DNA of 64,000 nt from positions 868,001-932,000 of the forward strand of contig CAJNDS010002634.1 of the NCBI GenBank assembly GCA_905221605.1, read 5' to 3'. Every line of letters begins with the position of its first letter. Position 1 is the first letter of the stretch. A model generated the notes under the pieces. It saw only the letters and a list, made by a program, of their open reading frames with translations. It was not told where the DNA came from and did no database searches. Source of the DNA: Symbiodinium natans (Eukaryota > Sar > Dinophyceae > Suessiales > Symbiodiniaceae). The translations under genes and the position numbers were made by a program. Of this stretch, positions 11,641-22,096 are shown one piece after another.

Positions 11641-11748
11641 TGTATAAGGGTTGAACTATAAGGGTTGAACTATAAGGGTTGAACCATAAGGGTTGAACCA
11701 TAAGGGTTGAACTATAAGGGTTGAACTGTAAGGGTTGAAGTATAAGGG
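11641..11748. repeat. tandem TATAAGGGTTGAAC 14-mer
   Basis: About seven tandem copies of a 14-bp unit. The minus-strand open frame over it (repeating NPYSSTL-like peptides) is an artefact. Confidence 0.88.
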
Positions 11749-11907
11749 ATTTTAGGAGACTCAAGTGGCGCTTGCAAGGTTCAGGGTTTAGGGTGTCCCG
11801 AAACCCTATAAAACCCCAAACTCAAAATCCCTTGCAAACGGGTGCTTGGGGTTCATAAACCGAATGGGCCACAAGCTGCGCGTATGTCCTACCTTGATGG
11901 GAACATT

Positions 11908-11998
11908 CCAGGATGGGCTATTCGACCCTTTGACCCCTTAAAAAGGCTCTTTATAGGTTTGATTATGGGGATTCTAAGGCCCAATAGCCCATCCTGGT
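11908..11998. mobile_element. MITE, family H (CCAGGATGGGCTATT)
   Basis: The left end CCAGGATGGGCTATT and the right end AATAGCCCATCCTGG are perfect 15-bp inverted repeats around a 60-bp AT-richer loop. The second copy, at 15101-15253, abuts an exon. Confidence 0.85.
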
Positions 11999-12120
11999 AA
12001 GGCGGTTAGGTTGAGAATGGGTACCTTACAAAGGACATCTTGGGCCCTAGCCAAGATGCGCCATGGTCAGTTAACCCAATTTAGGGTTTAGGGTTTAGGG
12101 TTCAGGGATTCTTTGCGCAG

Positions 12121-12190
12121 GACATCCGGGTGGGCGTGGTTGGCTACGACGTCTGCCACCTGCGCAACCCCAGAGACTTCAAGAAGCCCA
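12121..12190 (+). CDS. internal exon, unrecognised protein
   Basis: A GCGCAG acceptor after a TTTAGGG run is followed by a strongly coding frame beginning DIRVGVVGYDVCHLRNPRDF. The frame stays open to about 12330 but becomes repeat-like, so the true end is near 12190. No domain named. Confidence 0.55.
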
Positions 12191-12388
12191 TCTCTATTGC
12201 AGCAGCCATTCGCGCTACTGGGTTTGCATGGACATCGTTTGTTCCTAAGCTCTTTCGCCCCCGTTCGAACGCCTTGCAGGGCCTCAGCACAAAAATCTTG
12301 CAAACCCCCAAACCCTCAACCCGAAACCCCTAAATCCTAAAACCCTTTTTGGCAGCCGCCAAAAACTCCCTAAACGCCGAAGTTCCAG

Positions 12389-12470
12389 GTGGACAGCGAA
12401 AGTGACTCAGATCCTTGGCTCCTGAGTCGAATCACCTTTCGGACAGAGCATCCTGGACCATGCCCAGCAT
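12389..12470 (+). CDS. candidate exon, unrecognised
   Basis: A TTCCAG acceptor is followed by 27 codons (VDSESDSDPWLLSRITFRTE then HPGPCPA) ending in a T-run. The acidic serine-rich start and ordinary codon use suggest coding. Confidence 0.45.
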
Positions 12471-13150
12471 TTTTTTATTTTTTTTTGGGAAGTATACGAA
12501 AAAAGGGGACCCTCAACAGGATCCCCTTATAATCAGACCCCAATAAGGCACCCCTAATTTGCGTAAACCCCCCATGTGGGTTTTCCGGGGGGTGGATTCC
12601 AGAGATAATGGGATCCGGATTTTCTGGGCTTTCCGGTCATACCTCGGATCGTCAAGATGGTCTCAGCACAGCAGCGTTCAGGCACGTGAGGGCCGAGACG
12701 GTGCCCTCCGAGAGTCTGGAGGAGGGGCTTTCCCTAAACCCTAAACCCTAAACCCTCGAAACCCGTGGCTTGGGGAGGTATCGGGCTGAGGACTCGGGTC
12801 TACGGATCGTTGGCTTCACTTCGACTCGAACATCTTCACCTCTAAGCCCTGTTGCTCTGGGGTGTTATAAGGGCTGGGATGAGTTTAACGCTAAACTCTA
12901 AACCCGAAAGCACCTATTTGTTACGGTTCTGGTACCCATACTACGCCTGGTGAAGTCTGAAGCACGAACTTATTTTACTGTTCGGGCCATTGCCTTGCAA
13001 AGTGCCTAGCAGAAACAGGCGTTTAGGGTTTATCGGGTTTAGGAATGTTTCGGTTTTTTTTCCGCAGCGCCCGGCAGTCTCATCATTCTACTGTCTATCT
13101 ACCCATGAACCTTCAAGTAGCCCTAAACCCGAAACCCTAAATGCTTGTAA

Positions 13151-13258
13151 GTGGGGGAGGAGATGATTCCGGCGAGTTTCGCACGGGGACGACTGCTCAT
13201 CATCCACCGCGACGGCGAGTTCCCGCCGCTCGGGCTCTCGATTTGGGTTGAACGGCAT
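13151..13258 (+). CDS. internal exon, unrecognised protein
   Basis: Open for about 36 codons with strong coding character (GRLLIIHRDGEFPPLGLSIW within it), ending at a TTTAGGG array. It holds a beta-strand-like stretch but no motif I can name. Confidence 0.5.
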
Positions 13259-13312
13259 TTTAGGGTTTAGGGTTTAGGGGTTTAGGGTTTAGGATTTAGG
13301 GTTTAGGGTTTT

Positions 13313-13557
13313 TATGCCTCCACTTGGGGGGTTTCCGAAATGAGGGTACCCCCAAGTAAAAGGGGTACCCCTATGGAGGCAGAAATGGGGGGGTTTCCGA
13401 AATGAGGGCAATTCCAAGTAAAAGGGGTACCCCTATGTTCGGAAACCCCCCATTTCTGCCTCCACTTGGGGGGTTTCCGAAATGAGGGTACCCCCCAAGT
13501 AAAAGGGGTACATTTTTCTTCCCTATGTTCGGCAACCTCCCCATTTCTGCCTCCACT
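13313..13557. mobile_element. cluster of family D MITE ends, nested inverted copies
   Basis: Three copies of GGGGGGTTTCCGAAATGAGGG (13325, 13387, 13470) alternate with reverse copies (CGGAAACCCCCCATTTCTGC). This forms a nested palindromic cluster. A minus-strand frame over it is a repeat translation. Confidence 0.75.
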
Positions 13558-13702
13558 TGCAGCCGCAGGGTTTGGGGGTTGGGGCTGCAAGCTTGGCCGG
13601 GTCTGGGTTGAAAAGGGTTTAGGGCAGAACTGTCTGTGTGCTTTTGAACCCGAAGCCACTACAATGCCTATACACCCTAAACCCTAGACCCTAAACCCTG
13701 GG

Positions 13703-13772
13703 AGGAAGGCGGAGCTCGAATCCTTGCAGCGCTATCACGGCGAGCTGGCCGCCAGTGAGGCCAGCTTTGGTT
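13703..13772 (+). CDS. coiled-coil-like exon
   Basis: The frame RKAELESLQRYHGELAASEA, then SFG, is open between a CCCTAAA block and a TTTGTAG end. Heptad-like Leu/Ala spacing suggests a coiled coil. The parent protein is unknown. Confidence 0.5.
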
Positions 13773-14267
13773 TGTAGGGTTCAGGGTCTAATGGGTTTAG
13801 GGTATACAGTTTAGGGTTTAGGGTTTAGGGTGCTTAGGGTTTATAAGCTATGTAGGGTCTATACGGCTCATAGGGTTGACAGGGTTTAACAAGATTTATG
13901 CAGGGTTGCAGGGTTTACGGCTTAAAGGGCTGTCTTGGCGTTTAGATCTAGTGGAGAGATTTGTTTTTTGCGTATATGACGTATATATGTGTGTGTGTGT
14001 GCCTACGTGTGTTAGTTTTTTTCGTAGTTCCGTACTATGTTCAGAGGCTTTAGGTTTATTCAGGGGCTGTTACGTCATTGTTCCGGGCATTTTAGGGTTT
14101 GGACTTTTCATTGAAAGAGCTGGTGTTGTGGTCAAGGCATTCTGGCCTCTAAGGAAACCTAATAGCACCCTTCTTCCATGTATTAGGGTTTAGGGGTTAG
14201 CTTCCCTTGCACGACCCATACAAAGCAGAAACGGCCACCCTTGTATGCTTGGTTCACAGTGGGGAGC

Positions 14268-14322
14268 AGGAAAGGCCGTGCAGCATGCAATCGAGCGCGC
14301 GAGGCAAAAAATGGCTCATCCA
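14268..14322 (+). CDS. short candidate exon
   Basis: After GGGGAGCAG the frame KAVQHAIERARQKMAHP is open and helical, with codon use like the confident exons. Boundaries are uncertain. Confidence 0.4.
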
Positions 14323-15039
14323 AAGTATTTATTCGTTTCCGAAATGTGTTTTTTGTTTTCGGTTTTGCCATCTGGGGCCCGTGTCTTTTTTTTGACTCAT
14401 AAGTATGTGCTGTTGGGAACCTGTGTGGAGTTCTAATTACTAATTTCATCCCCCTGGCTATTGAATTGCCCGACGACTCCCTGTGGGGTGATTGGGTATG
14501 GGGTTTGGGGGTTAGGGTTAGTTAGGAATCCCAAAGCCCTAATCCCTAGGGGAGGTTCGGGGGGAAGAGCTTCGAAATTCGAGTCGAAACCTAAGGAGAT
14601 GAGGGTTTTGCAGAAAAGAATTCTGGGCTCAGGGTTTCAGGGTATCACTCAAGGCTGGGGTGTAGGGTTTGGGGTTAGGGTTTAGTGGTTTACTCGGGGC
14701 TTCCGGATTGTTCAGGGTCACGCAGAAGTAACACTATGAGGTGTCCAATTGGTTTGGAGGCATTGTGATAGGATTGAGGCTTTGAAGGTTCAGGGCACAG
14801 GGCTTCGGGCTGAGGCATTTTTCCAATAGGGAAACCCATGATGTTCTGGTTGCAATTGTGATCCTCCGGGATGCCCAGAAGGAAACCCAGAATTCAAGGT
14901 TAAAAGGCCCATCCCCTGTTGGGATGCTGTGGTTGTAAGCCGTCGGCCTGAACCCTAAACCCCAAACCTCAAACCCCAAACCCCAAACCCTAAACCCTAA
15001 ACCCTAAACCCTGCTTGCTCCCATGATTCTAAGCCGCAG

Positions 15040-15100
15040 GGCGGAAGCTCCACCACCTTTGTGCTGGTGGAGTGCGTGCCCCGGCAGCTCTCGGGGCTGT
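15040..15100 (+). CDS. exon abutting a family H element
   Basis: A GCCGCAG acceptor is followed by 20 codons (GGSSTTFVLVECVPRQLSGL) and then directly by the CTACCAGGATG end of a family H MITE at 15101. The element therefore begins exactly where the coding sequence stops. Product unknown. Confidence 0.6.
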
Positions 15101-15253
15101 CTACCAGGATGTGCTATTACACCCCATAATCCCTTAAAAGACCCTTTATAGGGTTCATTATGGGGATTCCATCAAAACCTACAATCCCTTAAAGGGCCCT
15201 TTATCGGGTTCATTATGGGCATTTTAAGGCCTAATAACCCATCCTGGTCTAAG
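15101..15253 (+). mobile_element. MITE family H, probable introner
   Basis: Begins CTACCAGGATGTGCTATTAC and ends AATAACCCATCCTGGTCTAAG, so it has CT...AG ends like the proven introners at 60 kb. It contains an internal duplication of its own middle (CCCTTTATMGGGTTCATTATGGG twice). It follows an exon and is followed by an open frame (DPFRRWKKLTGGCMIIL). No clear target duplication is visible. Confidence 0.65.
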
Positions 15254-15483
15254 GACCCTTTTAGGCGTTGGAAAAAATTGACTGGAGGGTGTATGATTAT
15301 CTTGGTGACTAAAACTCAACAGCAAGACCGGGGCGAGAAGGGGGGAGGGGTTCATTTTCAGCTCCTGAGTTCTCCTGGTAAAATTCACTGGCTTAAGGCC
15401 TGGGGCAGAGGGAGGCAGCTTCCGCACACCTTGCTGCAGAAGGTCGTGAGGTTGAGCAGAGCGAAACCCTAAACCCTATCCCC

Positions 15484-15573
15484 GAATGGCATCCGATAAA
15501 ATTGGAACGACACAGAGAAGATTAGCATGGCCCCTGTGCAAGGATGACACGCACAAATCGAGAAGTGTACCAA
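15484..15573 (+). pseudogene. U6 spliceosomal snRNA copy (gene or A-tailed retrocopy)
   Basis: The invariant U6 core is intact: AAAATTGGAACGACACAGAG with the ACAGAGA box at 15512-15518 (it pairs with the 5' splice site), the AGC triad at 15524-15526, and CATGGCCCCTGTGCAAGGAT followed by GACACGCA. The first stem-loop is short or missing, and the 3' end runs into AAAAAAAA instead of the T-run that ends Pol III transcripts. CCCTAAA repeats flank both sides. An A-tailed retrotransposed copy explains these traits best, but a functional gene with unusual ends is possible. Confidence 0.85.
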
Positions 15574-15620
15574 GGAAAAAAAAACCCTAAACCCTAAGGA
15601 AGCTCCGGCTTCCTCAGAAT

Positions 15621-15750
15621 ATGATGCATGCACTGCAACCCGAGCCCCCGAGAACCCATCAGGTGAAGTGGGCTGGAGGCTCGCCCCGCCTTTACGACGG
15701 GACCAAGTCTGCCCAAGCCGGCGTGATGGCGGCCTTAAGTGACAAGGCTC
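15621..15750 (+). CDS. candidate exon, unrecognised
   Basis: From ATG at 15621 the frame is open for 43 codons (MMHALQPEPPRTHQVKWAGG, later TKSAQAGVMAALSDKAR), with good coding character until it enters TTTAGGG repeats. It may be an internal exon after TCCTCAG. No motif recognised. Confidence 0.5.
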
Positions 15751-15974
15751 GGGGTTCGGGGTGCGGGGTTAATGGGCTTAGGGTTTAGGGTTTAGGGTTT
15801 GGGGTTTAAAATGTAGGGTTTAGGGTTTAGAAGTTTAGGCTACTAGGACACGCGAGAGAGACCGAGAGAGGGTTTAGGATCTTACCATCGATAGGCTTTG
15901 GGCTTAGGTTTGCTAGTGCCTCAAATCTAAAGCCTGAATCTCGAGCTTAGCTTCTTTGGGTGCTTTGGATTCTT

Positions 15975-16288
15975 ACCTAGGGGACCAAATGAACCCCAAC
16001 ATCGAGATCATAAACCCTAAACCCTAAACCCTAATACTACTCTAACCCAGTTTGTCCTGACCGTCACTGGCGTACGTATGGGGTTAGTGGGGGTGTTGTA
16101 CCGGAACAGGGTTGTTGGACTGCATCGGGGCCCCTTTTGCCTCTGAACCACATAGACCCACGACTGTTCCCTGCGGAGTGATCCCTCCGGGGTCTGCTAG
16201 GCGGGTGGCAAAAAATACTACTATAACCCCAAAAAAGGTATGTGAGCCATAAACCCTCTTGAGTTCATTTGGCCTAGGGTCCCGTGCT
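15975..16288. mobile_element. possible long family C element
   Basis: The left end CCTAGGGGACCAAATGAACCCC and a right end GAGTTCATTTGGCCTAGGGTC are inverted repeats of ~18 bp, 310 bp apart. The interior holds CCCTAAA repeats and no clear coding sequence. Confidence 0.5.
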
Positions 16289-16508
16289 TATGATGGGATC
16301 ATTGGCAAGGGGACCTTATTTCAGAAGAAGTCCCCTGGGGGTAAATTAGAGAGGGTTGGGGCAGTTCCTATTTGTGTAACCCGCTACTGGCTGAGTCGAG
16401 GGGTGGGGGGTTGGGGGTAATTCGTTCGCTGTACTGCTGTTTTTTATGTTGCAGGTTTAGAGTTGCTTTGGGGATTTCACTCCACCACTGCCCCACAAGC
16501 GCCAGCAG

Positions 16509-16620
16509 GTAGCTTTCCCCAAACCTTCGACAAACCTGGACCCCAAATCAAAAAGCCATTCCAGGAAGCGCTCCTGGCATCGAGCAAGGACCTCTTCCAG
16601 GGCACCGCGTGGCTTGGCGC
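16509..16620 (+). CDS. internal exon, unrecognised protein
   Basis: A CCAGCAG acceptor is followed by 37 codons with strong coding signal (SFPQTFDKPGPQIKKPFQEA then LLASSKDLFQGTAW). A G-rich end follows. Probably a cytosolic protein segment; no domain named. Confidence 0.5.
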
Positions 16621-16903
16621 AGGGGGCGAAGGGGGGGGCAATCAAGATGACAGGGATCCTGGGTGCGCTTCGTGGTTTCGGCGCAGGATTCGAGTCGTGG
16701 CATTGCCGCCATTGCCTTTCCCAGCATTCGGGTGCCAATTTCCGGGGTCCTTATGAAGTGAGATTGGGCTATATGTGTGTCTTACAAGAGGGCCTCGATT
16801 TTCGAAAAATGCCCAGAAGTTGTGGGCTGGCGAGTTTTGGTGTTTGGGGCATTTCGGCCAGGAGAAACTCCTCACACACGACATTCTCAGGGCGTGACAT
16901 GTG

Positions 16904-17100
16904 AGTTTCCGAACCGTGTCCGTTTCTGCAACTGTCCCCACGTTGGCGAACAATCTCTTTCTTGAAGCAGAGGGTGCAGAAGCCATGTCGGATTTGACAA
17001 ATGCCCTGACCCAAGCCCGAATCAACAACCCAATGTCTGACAAACCTTGCCGCCCGAAGCGTCAAGCGAGCAAGGAATCCCATCCGCTTGCGACTCGCAG
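16904..17100 (+). CDS. candidate exon, unrecognised
   Basis: The frame after ACATGTGAG is open for more than 60 codons (SFRTVSVSATVPTLANNLFL, EAMSDLTNALTQARINNPMS). The opposite strand is also open, but its Arg/Ser-rich translation looks like a shadow. Boundaries are uncertain. Confidence 0.4.
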
Positions 17101-17328
17101 GTGGCGGGGGTGTGAGAGGCAGTTGTCCAAATACCAGGCTGAGGTGAAGGATATTCATCTGGTCTTGGCATGTTGTTATCTAGGGCCCCTAGATGAGTTT
17201 GGCAATTAAATCCGTTTGCTATAGGGGTAAGGGTCCCTTATCATGCACACCATGTAGCCCATAGTAGCACACCATGTAGCCCATAGCAGGGTACCATTGC
17301 GTTGAATTGGTGACCTATAGTGGATCTT

Positions 17329-17481
17329 ATGGTGAATGTTGACCTGGGGGTGCGCACGGCCCCCGACATCGATGTGAATGCTCTCGCCTGTGCACCCGCG
17401 CGAATCTCAAACGATGACTCTCTCGATGCTTCCGCGTGCCTGCAACCCTCTCGCCCACGCGCTGGCCCCCGCAAAGATCAA
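17329..17481 (+). CDS. candidate first or internal exon
   Basis: From ATG at 17329 the frame reads MVNVDLGVRTAPDIDVNALA and stays open to the CCCTAAA run, about 50 codons with GC3-rich usage. The next block at 17518-17595 (FMAEATSRSRRGPVHISYPK) may continue the same gene beyond the repeat. Confidence 0.45.
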
Positions 17482-17612
17482 CCCTAAAACCCAAACCCTA
17501 AACCCTAAAGAATTGAACTTCATGGCAGAGGCCACGTCGCGCTCTCGCCGAGGTCCCGTGCACATCTCGTACCCGAAATCGCGCTCCTGGGTTTAGGGTT
17601 GTGCCTGAATGT

Positions 17613-17684
17613 GACAGCCGAAGCCCATCTGTGGCAAGGCTCAAAGGTTTTGACGTGAGATGCCCTGAGTGCCGCGGGACCGGG
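17613..17684 (+). CDS. exon with CxxCxGxG zinc motif (DnaJ-type)
   Basis: The frame DSRSPSVARLKGFDVRCPEC followed by RGTG ends at a TTTAGGG array. CPECRGTG (17661-17684) matches the CxxCxGxG zinc-binding knuckle of DnaJ-type cysteine-rich domains, which hold zinc to bind unfolded proteins. Only one of the usual four repeats is visible, so neighbouring exons would have to supply the rest. The same short motif also occurs in other redox and zinc proteins. Confidence 0.4.
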
Positions 17685-17849
17685 TTTAGGGTTTAGGGCT
17701 TAGGGTGTAATCAAATAGCTTCCCGCACAAAACAAGGCTCAGTCTACCCCCTGCTCGGGTTGAAAGTTTCGGACTTGAGGCTAGCTTATGGGGTAGAATT
17801 GACCAGAGTTTTTTGAAGTGGAGGATGCCCCCCAATCTATCAAAGCCTA

Positions 17850-18020
17850 GGAGCCAGAGTAGGCCCTTATTCCCTTCTTGCCTGTTCTCAGGGTTTAGGT
17901 TTGGGATTTAGGGTTTCGGCCCTCTTTCCCTGTTCTTAAGGGTTTGGGTTCCCTCATAAGCCCCTTCGAACCACAAAGGGTGCCCTTTTTGTCCCGGGTT
18001 GCTCTGTGGCTTTCTCCTTC
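17850..18020. mobile_element. degraded family B element
   Basis: GGAGCCAGAGTAGGCCCTTATTCCC matches the family B left end, and AACCACAAAGGGTGCCCTTTTT matches its right half. A TTTAGGG tract is inserted between them. The terminal CTGGGTC is eroded. Confidence 0.5.
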
Positions 18021-18327
18021 GCTCCCCAAGAGGGGCAGCTTTTTGGTCGTAACTCTGCCAGGTGTGTTTGGAGATGCCGCACAGAGCAACTTTGCGATGG
18101 ACAAGCTTCTGGTTTGCATTGTGGTCTTCCTGATAGGCTTTGCGGACCATGAGGATTGTGGCGCAACGAGAGCATGACAGCATGAGCTGGTCAGCATGTA
18201 TGTTCATCCAGGGTTGACTCTGGGCCAAGCACTGGGGGCGCAAACCCAAGCCATAAACCCTTTCCCTTGTTGATGCTCGGCATCCTCAAATTCAATTAGG
18301 GACCTCGCAATGCTGTGGCTAGGCGGG

Positions 18328-18412
18328 CGGCAAAAAACCATCAAGCTTACCCTGGCAGATTGCACCATCCAGACCTCCAGTGCGCAAAACGATGTTTTGA
18401 GTTTTGAGGTTT
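18328..18412 (+). CDS. internal exon, unrecognised protein
   Basis: The frame QKTIKLTLADCTIQTSSAQN followed by DVLSFEV is strongly coding, with alternating beta-strand character, and ends at a CCCTAAA block. It would suit a beta-sandwich or PH-like fold, but that is a guess from pattern only. Confidence 0.5.
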
Positions 18413-18537
18413 ATAAACCCTAAGCCCTAATGGGCCTGGGTCCTGGATGCAAAAAAGGTTTACTCGTATGGTCCCATTGTCGATTCTCTTGGGTTTTAAG
18501 GCCCAAGTTGTCTGAGATCCCTTGGTGTATCCACATA

Positions 18538-18648
18538 CTTGGTAGCCCAGTGGTATTATTTGCCCTTTTTTTGTTTATGGTTTCTCTTGCAAAATAACCA
18601 ACCCCAAAAAGGGTGCCCTGATCATACTTTGGTTACTGGGCTACCATG
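18538..18648. mobile_element. introner/MITE family A, with exact CATA target duplication
   Basis: CTTGGTAGCCCAGT opens the element and ACTGGGCTACCATG closes it. The 4-bp duplication CATA lies at 18534-18537 and again at 18649-18652. This is one of four family A copies, and the duplication shows DNA-level insertion. Confidence 0.9.
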
Positions 18649-19031
18649 CATACAAGGGCGTGCCGGCTGGATGCAAAAGGGCTGCAAATTATGGGAGTAG
18701 GGGCCTAAAACCTAAACCCTAAACCCTGCAGGACATCGGAAGTATCCCAAGGCTCAAAACCCCAGGTCCCAGAGCCCTCTAGCAATTTCCTGCGCAAGAC
18801 CATTCGTTTTTATTCTAGGCGCCTGGGGTGTTTTTGGTGTGATGAAAGGGTGTTCCAAAAAGTAGAACCTTGTCATAGGACGCCCCCCCCCCCCTCTTTA
18901 AGAACAACCAAACGTGCCCATGTGTTTGGAAAACCCTAAACCCTAAACCCTACACACTAAACCCTAAACCCAAACCTGCCCAATAAAGTCACCCTGAGGT
19001 TTGCTTGGGTGCAGACGGTTTTTGACCTCAG

Positions 19032-19088
19032 CTACCTCCACCATGGTTCGGCGATGAAACGGCCAAGGTCATGCTCCGTTTCAAGCTG
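19032..19088 (+). CDS. internal exon, unrecognised protein
   Basis: An ACCTCAG acceptor, 19 codons (LPPPWFGDETAKVMLRFKL) and a GTGTTA donor make a clean GT-AG exon, unit phase 0-0. Product unknown. Confidence 0.6.
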
Positions 19089-19179
19089 GTGTTAGGGTTT
19101 ACAGTGTGTTAGGGTAAACAGGGGTTTATTTTGATAATGGGCTTTATAGGGTTTATATAGTGCAGTAATGTTAGAATCC

Positions 19180-19960
19180 CATTTTTAATTGGGGTGGTAA
19201 TACTAAATTTCGCCGGGCCAGAGGGGTCCAGCCGAAGACTACTTTCCATTACGGGAGGTTTTCGGGCCGATGTATGTAAACAAGTCTATTTTGGGGTGTG
19301 CGATGATAATAATAAAGGGTGGTAATTATAAAATTCTGCCGGCCTGGAATGGAAAATTTTACTGAGAATCGCTTAAGAGTTCCATTGCAGAGAAGACTTT
19401 TCAGCTGAGCTGGCTTGAAAGAGCTCCGAGGCTCAGTCTTTAGAGAAGCAGATCTCGTTTGAGAGTGCTTGTCTTCTGAGATTGCTGCAGCTCCAGAGCT
19501 GCGAGAAACTGCTGTTTCAGGGCTGTTTCTTCAGAGAAAGCAGGTATCAGGTGCCTTTTGAGGTTGCTGCAGCTCCCAGAGGCTGAGAAAGAGAGCCTTG
19601 CTACGGAGGCCCCTGCTCTCAGAGCAGCACAGAAGCCGGGCAAGACTTACGGCTGCAGCTCCAGAGCTGCGAGAAACTGCTGTTTCAGGGCTGCTCCCTG
19701 AAGCTTAAGACTTCAGCCTTCGTGTCCTGGTCTAAGTCTCGCTTAAGACTTCAGCCTTCGGGTCCTGGAATTCAGGAAACCGGCAGAGGTCTGAAAGCTA
19801 GGTTTCCTTACTAAAATCCTTATCCGCCGGAGCTCGAAAACAAGTCCGGCAAGGGTACCCCTTACGGGCCTCCAAAATGACAATAATAAAGGGTGGCAAT
19901 AATAAATTCGGCGAGGGAGGGGGGGGATCTGAGAGCAGGGTTTCCTTACCTAGAACCTCT
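19180..19960. repeat. local repeat cluster with AATAATAAATTC and GCTGCAGCTC motifs
   Basis: GGTGGTAATAMTAAATTCBGCCGG-like blocks recur at 19192, 19317 and 19891. A 40-bp block beginning GCTGCAGCTCCAGAGCTGCG recurs at 19487 and 19654, and CTTAAGACTTCAGCCTTCGK recurs at 19704 and 19742. It may be an old composite element. No coding sequence was identified. Confidence 0.7.
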
Positions 19961-20749
19961 TCAACAGATTGAGCTTCATCTCTCAAGCAAGAAGCACACA
20001 GAGAAGCTAAGCTGCCTCCAGACTGGTCTGCTGGGTCTGCTCTGACAGATGACCCCCCCCCAGACCCCCAGACCCCCAGAATTCATTATTGGCACCCCGT
20101 CTTTTTTTCCACCCCTCCAAACCCCGGGGACCAAAACAAGATTTGGGGGGGGGTTTATTAAAGGGACCCTAACATTAGTGCTCATATAGGGTGTACATAG
20201 GGTGATAGGGTTGAAACGTTGAGTTCATCACGAAAAGCTAGCCGAGTTACCTAGCCCAAGCGTTGCTTCCATCTGAGGTGGGTGGGAGGTCGCCGGCGGG
20301 TTTTGTCAGGAGAACTGCTCGTCCATGAGCTGCTCCTTTTTACACCTGACCTGCTCCTTTTCGTATATAACCGCTCGCGTATTGCAAAAGACCTCAAGAC
20401 GCTGTAACCCTATTCGTAAATCCTTGTTTGCACTCATGCAACAGTTTATGCCACCCTTGCCCAGGCCATGTGCTGTAGGAAATGCAGTGCATAGGCCAAG
20501 GCCTGCCCTAAACCCTCGCAGAAACGGACCCCCTAAGCCCTAAGGCTCCAAGGTTGCTGTGCCTTCCACACCCCTAAACCTTACACCAGATCTTGTCGGC
20601 TTTTGCAGATGATCCGCTACTTGACCCTAAAGCCTGAAATCCCTAAGACCTAAGCCCTACACCAACCTTAGATCCTCAAAGCCCCTGCAGTGTCCTCAAG
20701 CTCTCGTCCCTGTGCTCTGCCCAAGTTGTGTGCTTTAGCGGGGCCTGTG

Positions 20750-20910
20750 GGGTTCAGGTTGCCATGAATCATGACAGTAATGATGGATATTCGTGATACT
20801 ATTCATATCAAGAATAATGCTATTAAACCTTATAAATGACAGTAATTATGAATGTCCAGAATAGTAAGCATATTAACAAGACTATCAATATCTTGATACT
20901 GCTAATCGTA
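20750..20910. other. AT-rich patch, no gene seen
   Basis: Sharply AT-rich compared with its flanks. It carries two copies of ATGACAGTAATKATGRATR (20771, 20837). Too short and too stop-rich for a gene. Confidence 0.5.
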
Positions 20911-21737
20911 TCATGCGCAACCTTCTGCTGCGGAGGCTGCCGGTGACTACTCACTTTGCCGACCGCATCTTGTCCGCAAGCTTTGCAGGAGTCGTGCCCA
21001 GTTTAAGAGTCAAGCACAAAGAAACGAAATACAGTGAACTTCTGTATAGAAAGTTGGACGAAGCCCTGAACTTTTGCCTTCTGAGGGTAGTTCTCTAAAT
21101 TAAGGTCCCTTTGGGGGTTCTTTTTAATCAGGTGCCGTACTAGACATAAGACCCACAACAGGGCCCCCAATCCCTGAACTACCAATGAATCGTGAGCTCA
21201 GGATTGGCGTACATGCTTTCTGCCTTGGGCAAGGATGGCGGCGAGTGGGAGCGCAACTTGACTCTCATCTGTCGAGGTCTTTAGGCTTTTTGGCAGGAGG
21301 GGGGACTCTCTTCTGCTTTTAGGCTTTGGGCGAGGTGGGGGATTAAGTTTCGGAGGCTTGAGAACTTTCTTGCTCCCCTGCTTAATTCGTTCTGGCCCAG
21401 GCGGGTTCCATCTGGCTTTGTTTTTCCCGCTACCCCCCAAAACCTTGAAACAACATGGACGAGTTCACTGCGCAACGGCAGCCAGCTGCCATGGATGCAC
21501 CAATGATCTAACAAAGTTCATCACGGACCGCCCTCAGAAGACGACAACAGAAGGTAAACCCTAAACCCTAAACCCAAGGCCGCATGCTCATCCAACGCTA
21601 GCCCGAACTGCTGCAGTGGTTTGTTTGTTTTTGGGGTTCACGCTGTCCTTTCACTTGGCTCGCTTGCTCCTGTTTGACCCCTCCTCTGGCTTTTGCCTGT
21701 GAGCTGCCCTGTGGTGCATCCGAGTGTCCGAGTTAGG

Positions 21738-21824
21738 CGGCAAAAACGACCCTCCGACCTGAAGACTCAACCAGAATTCGCTGAAATCGTGCAGCGTACT
21801 GAAGTGGAAAAACATGACAAAACC
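21738..21824 (+). CDS. exon interrupted by a family D element
   Basis: The frame RQKRPSDLKTQPEFAEIVQR then TEVEKHDKT is strongly coding and stops where the family D MITE (CATATGGGGGG) begins at 21824. The charged, helical composition is cytosolic or nuclear in character. Product unknown. Confidence 0.55.
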
Positions 21825-21903
21825 ATATGGGGGGTGTACGAGAAGAAAGGACTCCTATCACAAGGACCCACATGAGGTACCCCTGAATGCGGAAACCCCA
21901 TCG
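21824..21903. mobile_element. MITE family D copy
   Basis: The left end ATATGGGGGGTGTACGAG and the right end GGTACCCCTGAATGCGGAAA then CCCCAT are imperfect inverted repeats. Same family as 48841-48952 and 62198-62346. Confidence 0.6.
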
Positions 21904-21969
21904 AACATCACCCTTTGAGGCTGGTGTTGTTTTGGGGTTTGGATGTGAACTCCCCTAGTTTGGCTTGCT

Positions 21970-22096
21970 CTACAAGGAGGGGCCCCCTTGCTATACTAAC
22001 TGTAGTTAAGGGACTTATAACCTAATTTAGGATCATTATAACCCACTTTAGGGTTCTTATAAGTCTACTTATAGCCAGGCGGCCCCTCCTTGTAAG
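21970..22096. mobile_element. MITE family F (ACAAGGAGGGGC)
   Basis: The left end CTACAAGGAGGGGCCCCCTT and the right end GGCGGCCCCTCCTTGTAAG are inverted repeats. The interior has the shared ACTGTAGTTAAGGGACTTAT block. Copies at 56211 and 59530 are about 90 percent alike by eye. Confidence 0.85.
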
